From contig CAVXHJ010000029.1 of the NCBI GenBank assembly GCA_963761435.1, forward strand, positions 52,060-116,059: 64,000 nucleotides of DNA, given 5' to 3'. The translations under genes were made by a program, and so were the position numbers. Positions 54,387-63,916 of the stretch are shown in pieces. Each line of letters starts with the position of its first letter. Positions within the stretch are counted from its first letter, which is position 1. The stretch comes from Roseiarcus sp963761435 (GTDB lineage Bacteria; Pseudomonadota; Alphaproteobacteria; Rhizobiales; Beijerinckiaceae). The notes under the pieces are model-generated. The model ran no database searches and had not been told where the DNA came from. It saw nothing but the letters and a program-made list of their open reading frames with translations.

Positions 54387-55220
54387 TTATGGCGGCGCCA
54401 TCCTGCGCCCGCGCGCGGTCGCCAGCCGATAGGCGCCCGGCGTCAGGCCGACCGATTTGCGGAACTGCCGGGTGAACGCCGCCTGATCGGCGTAGCCGCA
54501 TTCCAGCGCCAATTCGCTCAAGGGGGCGTCGGCGCGCCGGAGCCGGTCGCAGGCCCTGTCGATCCGCAGGCGGGACAAATATTGGCCGGCGGAGAGGCCA
54601 AACAGAGCCCGGATTCTCTGGTCGAACTGGAACGGGGAGAGGCCGGCGCGCGCCGCGAGATCGGGGATGCGCAGCGGCTGGTCGAGATGGTCGTCGACGT
54701 AGGAGAGCGCGGCCGACAGCGCGACCGGCGCCAGTCCTGGACGCGCGAGCGCCGGCGCGTCGCGCGAAATCCCGGCGAGGCCCCGAACGACGCCGTCGGC
54801 GTCGATGAGCGGCTCTTTCCAGGTCAGGCACCAGCCCTCGCGGCCGCCCGGATAAAGGTGGAGCTCCATCCGGCCGCGGATCGATAGGCCTTGGGCGATA
54901 ACCCTGAGATCCTGAACCTCGAAGCGCTCGCCAAGCGGGGCTGCGAAGACCTCGCTCGCCTTGCGGCCGATGAGCGCCCGCTTGTCGCCATTGTTGCAGC
55001 GATCCGCGAGCGTCCGGTTGACCGCCACGTAGCGGGCCTCGCGATCCTTGATGAAGAAGACAATGTCGGGGACGTGATCGAAAAGCTCGATTGCGGTGAA
55101 CGGGCGTCCAAGCTCGGCGGCAAACGCCGCCGCGGAGTCGCCCGGCGCGGCGGCCGGCGCGGTTTTGCGCATTTTCAAGCGGCGGCCCGTCTTTTCATCA
55201 AGAACTGAGGGTGAACCCAT
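54387..55220 (-). CDS. PAS-domain AraC-family regulator
   Basis: About 278 residues. A PAS-like sensor comes first (FTAIELFDHVPDIVFFIKDR; EARYVAVNRTLADRC; EPLIDADGVVRGLAGISRD). Then a tandem HTH AraC domain: DHLDQPLRIPDLAARAGLSP, FQFDQRIRALFGLSAGQYLS, LALECGYADQAAFTRQFRKS, VGLTPGAYR. Divergent from the hydroxyproline genes with about 45 bases between starts, so it is their likely regulator. Alternative start at MRKTAPAA. Confidence 0.9.
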   Translation of the reverse strand: MGSPSVLDEKTGRRLKMRKTAPAAAPGDSAAAFAAELGRPFTAIELFDHVPDIVFFIKDREARYVAVNRTLADRCNNGDKRALIGRKASEVFAAPLGERFEVQDLRVIAQGLSIRGRMELHLYPGGREGWCLTWKEPLIDADGVVRGLAGISRDAPALARPGLAPVALSAALSYVDDHLDQPLRIPDLAARAGLSPFQFDQRIRALFGLSAGQYLSRLRIDRACDRLRRADAPLSELALECGYADQAAFTRQFRKSVGLTPGAYRLATARGRRMAPP

Positions 55221-55264
55221 GCGAATGTGCCGGACGTGACGACCCAACTCTAGGAAGCGCCAGC

Positions 55265-56206
55265 ATGTCCTCGCAAGTTTTTTCCGGAACCGTTCCGGCC
55301 CTCATGACGCCCTGCGACGCCAACCGGCGCCCGGATTTTGACGCCCTCGCGCGCACCGGCCGCCAGTTGGTCGACGCGGGGATGTCCGGGGTCGTCTATT
55401 GCGGATCGATGGGCGACTGGCCGCTCCTGACTCTGGAGCAGCGGATGGAGGGCGTCGAGCGTCTGGCGGCCGCCGGCGTGCCGGTCATCGTCGGCACCGG
55501 AGCCCAGAACACCGCGCAGGCCGCGGCGCTCGCCCGTCACGCCAAGACAAAGGGCGCACGCGGGCTGATGATCATCCCGCGCGTCCTCTCCCGCGGATCG
55601 TCGGCGGCGGCCCAGCGCAGCCATTTCGCCAGCGTGCTCGAGGCGGCGGTCGACCTGCCTTCGGTCATCTACAACAGCCCCTATTATGGTTTCCAGACCC
55701 GGGCGGAGCTGTTCTTCGACCTGCGCCGGGAACACCCCCACCTGGTCGGTTTCAAGGAGTTCGGCGGCGCGGAATCGCTGAGCTACGCCGCCGAGCACAT
55801 CGCCGGCCGGGAGCCCGGCGTTGCGCTGATGGTCGGCGTCGATACCCAGGTGTTCCATGGCATCGTCAATTGCGGCGCCTCGGGCGTGATCACCGGCATC
55901 GGCAACGTGCTGCCGCGCGAGGTGCTGCGCCTGGTCGAGCTTTGCCAGCGCGCAGCGAAGGGAGATCCCGAGGCGCGGCGCCTCGCGCTCGAGCTCGAGG
56001 ACGCGCTCAAGCCGCTCTCCGTGTTCGACGAGGGCGTCGACCTCGTGCTCTATTTCAAGCGGCTGATGACGCTTCAGGGTCATGAGGAATATGCCTTGCA
56101 GCTCAATGCGTTCGATGCATTGAGCCCGTCCCAGGAGAGTTTGGCCGCGCGCCGGTTCAAGACCTTCCGCTCCTGGTATGCGTCATGGCCCGGAGCAAAG
56201 GGCTAA
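55265..56206 (+). CDS. DapA-family lyase, probable hydroxyproline pathway deaminase
   Basis: 313 residues, a DHDPS/NAL-type TIM barrel: TVPALMTPCDANRRPDFDAL, GMSGVVYCGSMGDWPLLTLE, GTGAQNTAQAAALARHAKT, IYNSPYYGFQTRAELF (conserved Tyr), VGFKEFGGAESLSYAA (Schiff-base Lys). Next to a 4-hydroxyproline epimerase it probably acts as 1-pyrroline-4-hydroxy-2-carboxylate deaminase, rather than in lysine synthesis. The D-hydroxyproline oxidase and semialdehyde dehydrogenase are not in this window. Confidence 0.85.
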   Translation: MSSQVFSGTVPALMTPCDANRRPDFDALARTGRQLVDAGMSGVVYCGSMGDWPLLTLEQRMEGVERLAAAGVPVIVGTGAQNTAQAAALARHAKTKGARGLMIIPRVLSRGSSAAAQRSHFASVLEAAVDLPSVIYNSPYYGFQTRAELFFDLRREHPHLVGFKEFGGAESLSYAAEHIAGREPGVALMVGVDTQVFHGIVNCGASGVITGIGNVLPREVLRLVELCQRAAKGDPEARRLALELEDALKPLSVFDEGVDLVLYFKRLMTLQGHEEYALQLNAFDALSPSQESLAARRFKTFRSWYASWPGAKG

Positions 56207-56211
56207 GCGCG

Positions 56212-57153
56212 ATGCGGGTCATCGATTCGCATACCGAGGGCGAGCCGACCCGGGTGATCGTCGATGGCGGGCCGCCGCTCGGCGATGGGCCGATGGCCGA
56301 AAGGCGCGAGCGCTTCGCTCGTAAATTCGACCATTTCCGTCGCTTCGCGGTGACCGAGCCCCACGGCCACGAGGCGATGGTGGGCGCGCTCATCTGCGAA
56401 CCTCACGACCCGACATGCGCCGCCGGGGTGATCTACTTCGACAATGCCGGCTACCTCGGCATGTGCGGGCATGGGACGATAGGCCTCGCGGTGACGCTGG
56501 CGCATATGGGCCGGCTCAAGCCGGGCCGTCATCGATTCGAAACCCCTGTTGGGATTGTTGGCGTCGAGCTTGCCGACGAAAACACGGCGACGGTCGAGAA
56601 TGTCGAGAGCTATCGGCTCGCCGAGGCGGTGGAAGTCGAGGTCGCCGGTCTTGGAACCGTGCGCGGAGACGTCGCCTGGGGCGGCAACTGGTTCTTTCTC
56701 ACTTCGAATTCGCCCTGCCATCTTAACCCGGCGAACATTGGCCGATTGACGCTGGCCGCTGCCGCCATCCGCGACGCGCTCGCCGCCCAAGGCGTTACCG
56801 GCAAGAACGGCGCGTCGATCGACCACGTCGAGATCTTCGGCCCCGCGCAATCGAGCGACGCGAACAGCCGCAATTTCGTCCTCTGCCCCGGCGGGGCCTA
56901 CGACCGATCGCCCTGCGGAACAGGCACCAGCGCCAAGCTCGCCTGCCTCCGGGCGGACGGGAAATTGCGCCCCGGCGAGGTTTGGATTCAGGAAAGCATT
57001 ATCGGCAGCCGCTTTCGCGCGAGCTTCGAACCTGGTCCGAACGGCGGCGTTTTGCCGCGAATCCGCGGGCGGGCCTACGTCTGCGCTGAGACCACGCTTC
57101 TAGAAAACCCGGCCGACCCTTTCCGGTATGGTTTCGGCGGCGGCGTCAACTGA
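56212..57153 (+). CDS. 4-hydroxyproline 2-epimerase (proline racemase family)
   Basis: 313 residues. The catalytic Cys pair is visible: GYLGMCGHGTIGLAV (first Cys with His) and GAYDRSPCGTGTSAKLACLR (second Cys). Start MRVIDSHTEGEPTRVIVDGG is typical. It interconverts trans-4-hydroxy-L-proline and cis-4-hydroxy-D-proline in the first step of catabolism. It begins 5 bases after the DapA-like gene, so they are cotranscribed. Confidence 0.9.
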   Translation: MRVIDSHTEGEPTRVIVDGGPPLGDGPMAERRERFARKFDHFRRFAVTEPHGHEAMVGALICEPHDPTCAAGVIYFDNAGYLGMCGHGTIGLAVTLAHMGRLKPGRHRFETPVGIVGVELADENTATVENVESYRLAEAVEVEVAGLGTVRGDVAWGGNWFFLTSNSPCHLNPANIGRLTLAAAAIRDALAAQGVTGKNGASIDHVEIFGPAQSSDANSRNFVLCPGGAYDRSPCGTGTSAKLACLRADGKLRPGEVWIQESIIGSRFRASFEPGPNGGVLPRIRGRAYVCAETTLLENPADPFRYGFGGGVN

Positions 57154-57276
57154 TCTCCGCCCACCCCAACAAATCAGGCGCTTGACAGTCCGGCCCGGGC
57201 CGTGTCTGTGCAGCGCCGCTGCGCCTGGGCGTAAGCAATGGGTCGCCCTTTTCGCGTTCAGGCGGAGAAGCCGGTC

Positions 57277-58239
57277 ATGAAGACGGCGTTGGTGTTTCCG
57301 GGCCAGGGGTCCCAAGCTGTTGGCATGGGGAAGGGGCTGGCGGACGAGTTTCCCGTCGCGCGCAAAGTGTTCGACCAAGTCGACGCCGCCCTGTCGCAGA
57401 AGCTATCCCAACTGATGTTCGAGGGCCCGGAGGCCGAACTCACCCTGACCGCCAACGCCCAACCGGCTCTGATGGCCGCGAGCATCGCGGCGCTACGGGT
57501 GCTGGAGAACGAAACGGGCTTTAAGGTCGCAAAGCAGGCCGCTTACGTCGCCGGGCATTCGCTCGGCGAGTATTCGGCTCTTTGCGCCGCAGGGTCGCTG
57601 ACGCTCGAGGATACCGCGGTCCTGCTGCGACGGCGCGGCGAAGCGATGCAGAAGGCGGTCCCGGTCGGCGAAGGGGCGATGGCGGCCATCCTCGGCCTCG
57701 AGTTCGGGCAGGTCGTGAAGATCGCCACCGAGGCGGCAAGCAACCTCTATCTCACTGGCGCGATCTGCCAGGCGGCCAACGACAACGGCGCCGGACAAGT
57801 GGTCATCTCCGGCACGACGGCCGCGGTCGAGCGCGCGATGGAGCTCGCCAAACTTGCCGGCGCCAAGCGCGCGCTGCTTCTGCCGGTGTCCGCGCCTTTT
57901 CACTCGGCGTTGATGCAGCCGGCCGCGCTGGCGATGCAGACAGCGCTGAAAAGCGTGAAAATTCGCCCGCCGAAGCCGCCTCTCGTCGCCAACGTCGAAG
58001 CCGCGGCGGTCGCCGACCCGGAAGCCATCCGATCGGGCCTGGTCGCTCAGGTGACCGGAACCGTGCGCTGGCGCGAAAGCGTGGCCTATATGAGCGCGCA
58101 GGGCGTCACCCGGTTCATCGAACTTGGCGCGGGGAAAGTTCTGACTGGCCTCATCAAGCGGATCGCGGAGGGCGCGACGACGATCAGCATCGGCGCGCCA
58201 GCCGACGTCGCCGCCTTCAGCGCGTGGGCGAAGCCCTGA
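57277..58239 (+). CDS. fabD: Malonyl-CoA:ACP transacylase
   Basis: 320 residues. GQGSQAVGMGKG at the N-terminus, nucleophile Ser in YVAGHSLGEYSALCAAG, and His in VSAPFHSALMQPAA. It loads malonyl groups onto ACP for fatty-acid synthesis. Start chosen at MKTALVFPGQGSQ; 13 upstream codons have no family similarity. First gene of the fab cluster. Confidence 0.97.
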   Translation: MKTALVFPGQGSQAVGMGKGLADEFPVARKVFDQVDAALSQKLSQLMFEGPEAELTLTANAQPALMAASIAALRVLENETGFKVAKQAAYVAGHSLGEYSALCAAGSLTLEDTAVLLRRRGEAMQKAVPVGEGAMAAILGLEFGQVVKIATEAASNLYLTGAICQAANDNGAGQVVISGTTAAVERAMELAKLAGAKRALLLPVSAPFHSALMQPAALAMQTALKSVKIRPPKPPLVANVEAAAVADPEAIRSGLVAQVTGTVRWRESVAYMSAQGVTRFIELGAGKVLTGLIKRIAEGATTISIGAPADVAAFSAWAKP

Positions 58240-58265
58240 CAGGATTGGCGAGAAGGACGGCGCTG

Positions 58266-59003
58266 TTGTTCGATTTGACCGGTAGGACCGCGCTCGTCAC
58301 CGGCGCGTCAGGCGGACTTGGCGGCGCAATCGCGCGGGCGCTCCATGCCCAGGGAGCGACGGTCGCTCTTTCCGGGACGCGGCGCGAGGCGCTGGAGGCG
58401 CTGGCCGCCGAACTCAAAGACCGCGTGCATCCGACGCCGTGCGACCTCACTGACGCCGCCGCGGCCGACGGGCTTGTTCCAGTCGTCGAGGCTGCGCTCG
58501 GATCGCTCGACATTCTTGTCAATAACGCCGGCATGACGCGCGACAATCTGCTTGTGCGCATGAAGGACGCCGACTGGGAGTCGGTCCTCGCCATCAACCT
58601 GACGGCGGCCTTCCGCCTGTCGCGCGCTGCGTTGAAAGGCATGATGCGGCGCCGCCACGGGCGAATCGTCAATATCACTTCCGTTGTCGGGGTCTCCGGC
58701 AACGCCGGCCAAGCCAATTACGCCGCCGCCAAGGCGGGCATGATCGGCTTGTCGAAGTCGCTCGCCGCCGAGGTCGCGACGCGGGGCATCACTGTGAATT
58801 GCATAGCCCCGGGTTTCATCACGAGCCCGATGACCGAGGCGCTCGACGAAAAGCAACGCGACGCCATTCTGGCCTCCGTCCCCATGCGACGGTTGGGCTC
58901 GGGCGAGGATATCGGCGCCGCCGCCGTGTATTTGGCGAGTTCCGAAGCGGGCTACGTGACCGGGCAGACGCTGCACGTGAACGGCGGAATGGCAATGATT
59001 TGA
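58266..59003 (+). CDS. fabG: 3-oxoacyl-ACP reductase
   Basis: 245 residues from a TTG start: FDLTGRTALVTGASGGLGGA with the NADPH-binding TGxxxGxG. It has NNAG (ILVNNAGMTRDNLLVRMKDA), the catalytic Ser-Tyr-Lys in NITSVVGVSGNAGQANYAAA followed by KAG, and the C-terminal GQTLHVNGGMAM. It lies 26 bases after fabD. The TTG fits the family start (LFDLTGRTALVTG). Confidence 0.96.
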   Translation: MFDLTGRTALVTGASGGLGGAIARALHAQGATVALSGTRREALEALAAELKDRVHPTPCDLTDAAAADGLVPVVEAALGSLDILVNNAGMTRDNLLVRMKDADWESVLAINLTAAFRLSRAALKGMMRRRHGRIVNITSVVGVSGNAGQANYAAAKAGMIGLSKSLAAEVATRGITVNCIAPGFITSPMTEALDEKQRDAILASVPMRRLGSGEDIGAAAVYLASSEAGYVTGQTLHVNGGMAMI

Positions 59004-59265
59004 TTGCCTTGAGCCAATCGAAGGACCGCGCCGCGACGGGCCTCCCACCCTCTCGCGTTGACGGGAAAGATATGCTATCGACGCCCTTCGTCGTGGCGCG
59101 GGAGGGGGCGCACTATCCAAGCGTCGGCGTCGCGAAACCCGAACGAAACTCTTACCACCTCGAATTGGAGCAAACGGCCAGATTGCGGCTTCCCTCGACG
59201 GGGTCGATCGGGGACTTGATCAGGAAGTCGGGCGGCAAGGCCCGACGCATAAGGGAAAAGATGAC

Positions 59266-59508
59266 ATGAACGATGTCGCAGAGCGGGTGAAGAAGATCGT
59301 TGTCGAGCACCTTGGCGTAGAGGCCGACAAAGTCGTCGACAACGCCAATTTCATCGACGATCTCGGCGCCGACTCGCTCGACACCGTTGAACTGGTGATG
59401 GCTTTCGAAGAGGAGTTTGGGGTCGAAATTCCCGACGACCAAGCCGAAACGATCGTCACTGTCGGCGACGCCGTCAAATATCTCGAGAAGGCGTCGACCA
59501 AGAAGTAA
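59266..59508 (+). CDS. acpP: Acyl carrier protein
   Basis: 80 residues: NDVAERVKKIVVEHLGVEAD, then GADSLDTVELVMAFEEEFGV with the 4'-phosphopantetheine Ser in DSL. The AcpS that modifies it is encoded at 6018-6437. The 260 bases before it hold no gene and probably the acpP promoter. A strong terminator follows. Confidence 0.98.
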   Translation: MNDVAERVKKIVVEHLGVEADKVVDNANFIDDLGADSLDTVELVMAFEEEFGVEIPDDQAETIVTVGDAVKYLEKASTKK

Positions 59509-59570
59509 CGGCGGGCCGAGCGACTCCGATCGTCGGCCGCCTTTCCTCAAGCCGTATTTGCCTTTAATGC

Positions 59571-59600
59571 AAGGGCCGGCGTCCGCACCGGCCCTTCTTG
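59571..59600 (+). terminator. Rho-independent terminator of acpP
   Basis: Stem AAGGGCCGG / CCGGCCCTT with an 8-base loop, followed by CTTGTATT. It allows high acpP expression separate from fabF. Confidence 0.85.
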
Positions 59601-59684
59601 TATTGGGGCGCAGGCCCCGGGCGAAGGCGGGAGTTCGACGGGGGCCGAGAAGCGTTAGAGAATGGATACCATCAAGGAATGGAC

Positions 59685-60953
59685 ATGGAGCGAATGAGGC
59701 GGGTCGTCGTCACAGGTCTCGGCATGGTCACTCCGATGGCTTGCGGGGTCGAAGCGACGTGGCGTCGCCTTTTGGCCAGCGAGTCGGGCGCCGCCAGGGT
59801 CGAGAACTTCGATGTCTCGGACCTGCCCTGCCAGATCGCCGCGCAAGTGCCGCGCGGAACAGCGCCCGACGCCTTCAACCCCGATGACTGGATGGAGCCC
59901 AAGGAGCAGCGTCGCGTCGACGACTTCATCGTCTACGGCATGAGCGCCGCAACGCAGGCGCTGCGCGACGCCAATTGGGGTCCCAAGACCTATGAGGAAG
60001 AGATCGAAACCGGGGTGTTGATCGGCTCGGGAATTGGCGGACTCGGAGGCATCTACGACGCTTCCGTCACCTTGCATGAGAAAGGGCCTCGCCGCATCTC
60101 GCCGTTCTTCATTCCGGGCCGGCTAATTAATCTGGTCAGCGGCCAGGTTTCGATCGCTCACAATCTAAAAGGCCCCAACCACGCGGTCGTCACCGCCTGC
60201 TCGACCGGCGCCCATGCGATCGGTGACGCGGGCCGCCTGATCGCTCTCGGCGACGCCAACGTGATGATTGCCGGCGGCGCCGAATCGGCGGTCAACCGGC
60301 TTTCGCTGGCTGGCTTCTGCGCCTGCCGCGCGCTGTCGACGGGCTTCAACGACCGGCCGAAGCAGGCCTCGCGTCCCTACGACCGTGATCGCGATGGTTT
60401 CGTCATGGGCGATGGAGCCGGATGCGTCGTGCTGGAGGAGCTCGAGCACGCCAAGGCCCGCGGCGCCGTCATCTACGCCGAATTGATCGGCTACGGCCTT
60501 TCGGGCGACGCCTTTCATGTCACTGCGCCCGCCCCCGACGGCGATGGCGCTTATCGGGCCATGAGCGCGGCGCTGAAGCGCGCGGCGATCTCCGCTTCGG
60601 AGATCGACTATGTCAACGCGCACGGCACATCGACTCCCGTCGGCGATGAAATCGAATTGCGGGCGGTCGAGCGCCTGCTCGGCAACTCGGCGGCTAAAAC
60701 GACAATGTCCTCCACCAAGTCCTCGATCGGCCACCTCCTCGGCGCGGCGGGAGCGGTCGAGGCGATCTTCTCCATTCTGGCCATCCGCGACCAGGTCGCG
60801 CCCCCGACGCTCAATCTCGACAACCCGGCCGTCGAGACGGCGATCGACCTTGCGCCGCATTTTGCCCGCAAGCGTCCGATACAGGCGGCCCTGTCCAACT
60901 CATTCGGGTTCGGCGGCACCAACGCGTCGCTCGTTTTCCGCGCGCTGCACTGA
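59685..60953 (+). CDS. fabF: 3-oxoacyl-ACP synthase II (FabF)
   Basis: About 422 residues: RRVVVTGLGMVTPMACGVEA, active-site Cys in VVTACSTGAHAIGDAG, His in VNAHGTSTPVGDEIE, and Lys-Ser-His in TKSSIGHLLGAAGAVEA. It elongates acyl-ACP by condensation with malonyl-ACP. Start chosen at MERMRR, which has AAGGA at good spacing; two other ATG codons are within nine bases. Confidence 0.96.
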   Translation: MERMRRVVVTGLGMVTPMACGVEATWRRLLASESGAARVENFDVSDLPCQIAAQVPRGTAPDAFNPDDWMEPKEQRRVDDFIVYGMSAATQALRDANWGPKTYEEEIETGVLIGSGIGGLGGIYDASVTLHEKGPRRISPFFIPGRLINLVSGQVSIAHNLKGPNHAVVTACSTGAHAIGDAGRLIALGDANVMIAGGAESAVNRLSLAGFCACRALSTGFNDRPKQASRPYDRDRDGFVMGDGAGCVVLEELEHAKARGAVIYAELIGYGLSGDAFHVTAPAPDGDGAYRAMSAALKRAAISASEIDYVNAHGTSTPVGDEIELRAVERLLGNSAAKTTMSSTKSSIGHLLGAAGAVEAIFSILAIRDQVAPPTLNLDNPAVETAIDLAPHFARKRPIQAALSNSFGFGGTNASLVFRALH

Positions 60954-61089
60954 CTGCAGCTCCATCCGCGATTCGTTGTTTCCCCACATTGGCCCGTCGG
61001 GTAGACTTGTGCCGCGCGCGGGGGGGTCCAGCCCCGCGCCGGGTGAGCGTGGGAAGGTCGACGGCGAAAGTGCGCAAACGGCAGGCGAC

Positions 61090-62761
61090 ATGAGCGGAGA
61101 ACTCGATCCCGGCGACGGCGAGGCCCCCCGGCCGCGGGTAAGCCTGTTCGGCCGCGTCAGCAAGCCTGTTTCCGCCGGCCCAACCCCACCGAACCCGCCG
61201 CGCAAGCCGCGGCGAATAGGTCTCTCCAGCGTCAGCGGGCTGCTCACTTTCGTACTCCTCGGCGCGCTGGCGACGGTCGGAGCGCTCGCCTGGCTGTTGA
61301 AGGAATCCCGCAGCCCCGGGCCGCTCGCCGCCGACAAGGTCGTCATGATCGTGCGCGAGGATGACGGCGGCAGCATCGCCGATCAACTCGAGCGGGCAGG
61401 AGTCGTCGACAGCGCGATGTGGTTCAACATTCTGACCCTGCTCGACGGCAATCGCGGCGCCTTGAAGCGTGGCGAATACGCGTTCAAGGCCGGCATGAGC
61501 ATGAACGACATCGAGAGTGAGCTCGTCGCCCATCGCGTGGTCCGATACAAGCTCACCATCCCCGAGGGCCTGACCAGTGATCAGATCGTCCAGCGGCTGC
61601 GCGACGACACGGTTCTGATCGGCGACATCAAGGAGTCTCCGCGCGAAGGCTCGCTGATGCCCGACACTTATTATTTCGAGCGCGGCGACACGCGGCTGTC
61701 CATCCTGGCTCGAATGGCGAAGATGCAGACGAAGGCGATCGAAGATGTCTGGAAGGGACGTGCGCCGGATCTGCCAATCAAGTCTCCGGGTGAAATGGTC
61801 ACTCTCGCCTCGATCGTTGAAAAGGAGACGGGCAAGCCCGACGAGCGGCCGCACGTCGCCGGGGTGTTCGTCAACCGCCTGGAAAAGCGCATGCGGCTCG
61901 AGTTCTGACCCGACGATCGTCTATGGCCTCGCCCTGGGCAAAGGCACCCTCGGCCGCAGCATCACCAGAGCGGACCTCGCTCAGTCGACGCCCTATAACA
62001 CCTACATCATCGACGGCCTGCCTCCCGGACCGATCTGCAACCCCGGCAAGGCGGCCCTCGAGGCGGTCGCCAACCCCTCGCGCAGCAAGGACCTCTACTT
62101 CGTCGCGGACGGAACCGGCGGGCATGTGTTCGCCGAAACATTCGATCAGCATCAGAAGAACGTCGCCCATTGGCGACAGATCGAGAAGGACGTCAAAGAC
62201 AAGCTCGCGCCGGATGTGACGCCGCAGCCGGCGATCCGCGGTTCGATCGATCCCCTCGATCCGTCGCAGTTCGGCGCGCTCGCCGCGCCGGCGCCAGGAC
62301 AATCGGCGCCGTCCGCGATTCTCGCCCGTCTCAGCAAAATCGGCGCCGACCGGAAGGCGAAGGACGCGGCGCTAGCGTCGATCGCGGCTTCCGCCGTCAA
62401 GTCAATTGAAGAACTGGGCGCGGTCGTCGCCGGGGTCAACGACGCGCCGGCGGAAGGGCTGGCTTTCGCAGAGACAGATTCGGCGGGCGCGGGGACCGGG
62501 CCGATAGGCACTGCTCCCGTCCCGGCCGCCATGCTCGCGGATGAGAGAGCGCGCGAGGCCAAGTATGGAACGGCGCCTTTGGCCTCGACGAGCGTCGCCA
62601 CCGACGCCTCGACGACCGCGACGCCAGCCCCGGCGCAGCCGCCGCAGACAGCGTCCGGCCGGCCGCGGATCTACGACGCCTCAGAAGGCACCAAGCTCGA
62701 CCCGCTGCTCAACAAGACCTACGACTTGAGTTACGCCAAGGTCGTGCCGCCCATGCAATAG
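61090..62761 (+). pseudogene. mltG: Endolytic murein transglycosylase MltG, split by one extra base
   Basis: The N-terminal half starts MSGELDPGDGEAPRPRVSLF, with a membrane helix (LLTFVLLGALATVGALAWLL). The YceG-like domain follows: YKLTIPEGLTSDQIVQRLRD, then EGSLMPDTYYFERGD, then the catalytic Glu in VTLASIVEKETGKPDERPHV. At 61905 GAGTTCTGACCCG has one extra T; without it the text reads RLE-SDPTIVYGLALGKGTL and on to a Pro/Ala-rich tail. MltG terminates glycan chains. The gene is normally conserved, so an error is more likely than loss. Confidence 0.9.
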
Positions 62762-62772
62762 GCGCAGCCGCG

Positions 62773-63642
62773 TCAGGCTTCGTCGCGCAATCGCTCACGT
62801 ACGACCGCGAGCGTGATGGCGCAGGCATTCGAGACGTTGAGGCTCTTGATCGGCCCGGGGAGATCGAGGCGGGCGAGACGATCGCACCGCTCGCGCGTGA
62901 GACGCCTCAGGCCCTTGCCTTCCGCGCCAAAAATCAGCGCCAGCGGGCGCGTGAGGGTTTCACCGCCAATGAGGTCGGGCGCCTCTGAATCGAGCCCGAT
63001 CCGCCAGTAGCCCATGTCCCCCAACTCAGCCAGCGCGCGAGCAAGATTGGTAACGTTGCAGATCGGCACGTGCTCGAGCCCGCCAGAAGCGGATTTCGCG
63101 AGCGTCCCCGCGAATTCCGGCGAATGGCGCTCGGTGGTGACGAGCGCGTCGACTGCGAAGGCTGCTGCGGTGCGCAGGATCGCGCCGACATTGTGCGGAT
63201 CGGTAATCTGGTCGAGGACGACGACGAGACCGTCGGCCGGCAGCTCGTCGACATCGATCGGCGCGAGCGGACGCGCCTCGAGCAGCAGCCCCTGATGAAC
63301 CGCCTCGCGCGGCGCGCGGGCGGAGATTTCCTCGGAGCTCATGATCCGGGTCTCAACCCCGCGCGCGGCGATGTCGGCGCTGAGCCGTTCCGCCGCCGCC
63401 GGCGTGGCGTAGAGGCGGATCAGCTCGCGGCGCTCGGCCCTGAGCGCGGCCGCGACGCTGTGGAAGCCATAGATCCGCGATACCTTCGTCTCTCGCCGAT
63501 CGTCGTCCAGGCGATCGGGGCGCGGCGCACGGGCGAGCGCCGGCTCCGCGCTTTGACGCCTCGGGGGGGCGCCGGCAGGGGGCGAGCGTTTGCGCCCGCC
63601 GCTCGAAGGCGGGTTCACGCGGCGGTTGCGGTTGCGGGTCAT
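62773..63642 (-). CDS. rlmB: 23S rRNA (guanosine-2'-O)-methyltransferase RlmB
   Basis: 289 residues. A basic N-terminal extension (MTRNRNRRVNPPSSGGRKRS), a substrate-binding domain (VSRIYGFHSVAAALRAERRE), then a SPOUT domain: VLDQITDPHNVGAILRTAAA, IFGAEGKGLRRLTRERC, LPGPIKSLNVSNACAITLA, forming the trefoil knot. Methylates the ribose of a conserved 23S guanosine. Convergent with mltG and divergent from the tRNA-Tyr gene, a common Rhizobiales arrangement. Confidence 0.96.
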   Translation of the reverse strand: MTRNRNRRVNPPSSGGRKRSPPAGAPPRRQSAEPALARAPRPDRLDDDRRETKVSRIYGFHSVAAALRAERRELIRLYATPAAAERLSADIAARGVETRIMSSEEISARAPREAVHQGLLLEARPLAPIDVDELPADGLVVVLDQITDPHNVGAILRTAAAFAVDALVTTERHSPEFAGTLAKSASGGLEHVPICNVTNLARALAELGDMGYWRIGLDSEAPDLIGGETLTRPLALIFGAEGKGLRRLTRERCDRLARLDLPGPIKSLNVSNACAITLAVVRERLRDEA

Positions 63643-63916
63643 CGGCTGAATGCTCGTGTTGCGTCGTCAATCGTTAGAGCGGAATGGCTTTCGCGGGAAG
63701 GCGAGTGGGGGCTCCTTCGCGTCGTTTCGGTGTGCGGCGACGGAAGCGTCGCCCCGCATGATCAGGCTGTTTGGCACAATCCGAACAGCAGCATGGCGGA
63801 TCAAGGGCATCTTTCCAGTTGACAGCCCGCTCCCTGAGGCAACATAAGCCTGCCCATGAACCCGCCTCGGCCTGCCCGGGGCGTTTTCGTCCTCAAGGCT
63901 TCAATCCTGCGGACGC

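Noticed and set aside
57582..58265. N-terminal extension of FabG reading through fabD
   Set aside because: The upstream part is fabD in another frame; the FabG family start coincides with the TTG at 58266.
60610..61089. N-terminal extension of MltG reading through fabF
   Set aside because: Out-of-frame reading of fabF; the MltG family start is at 61090.
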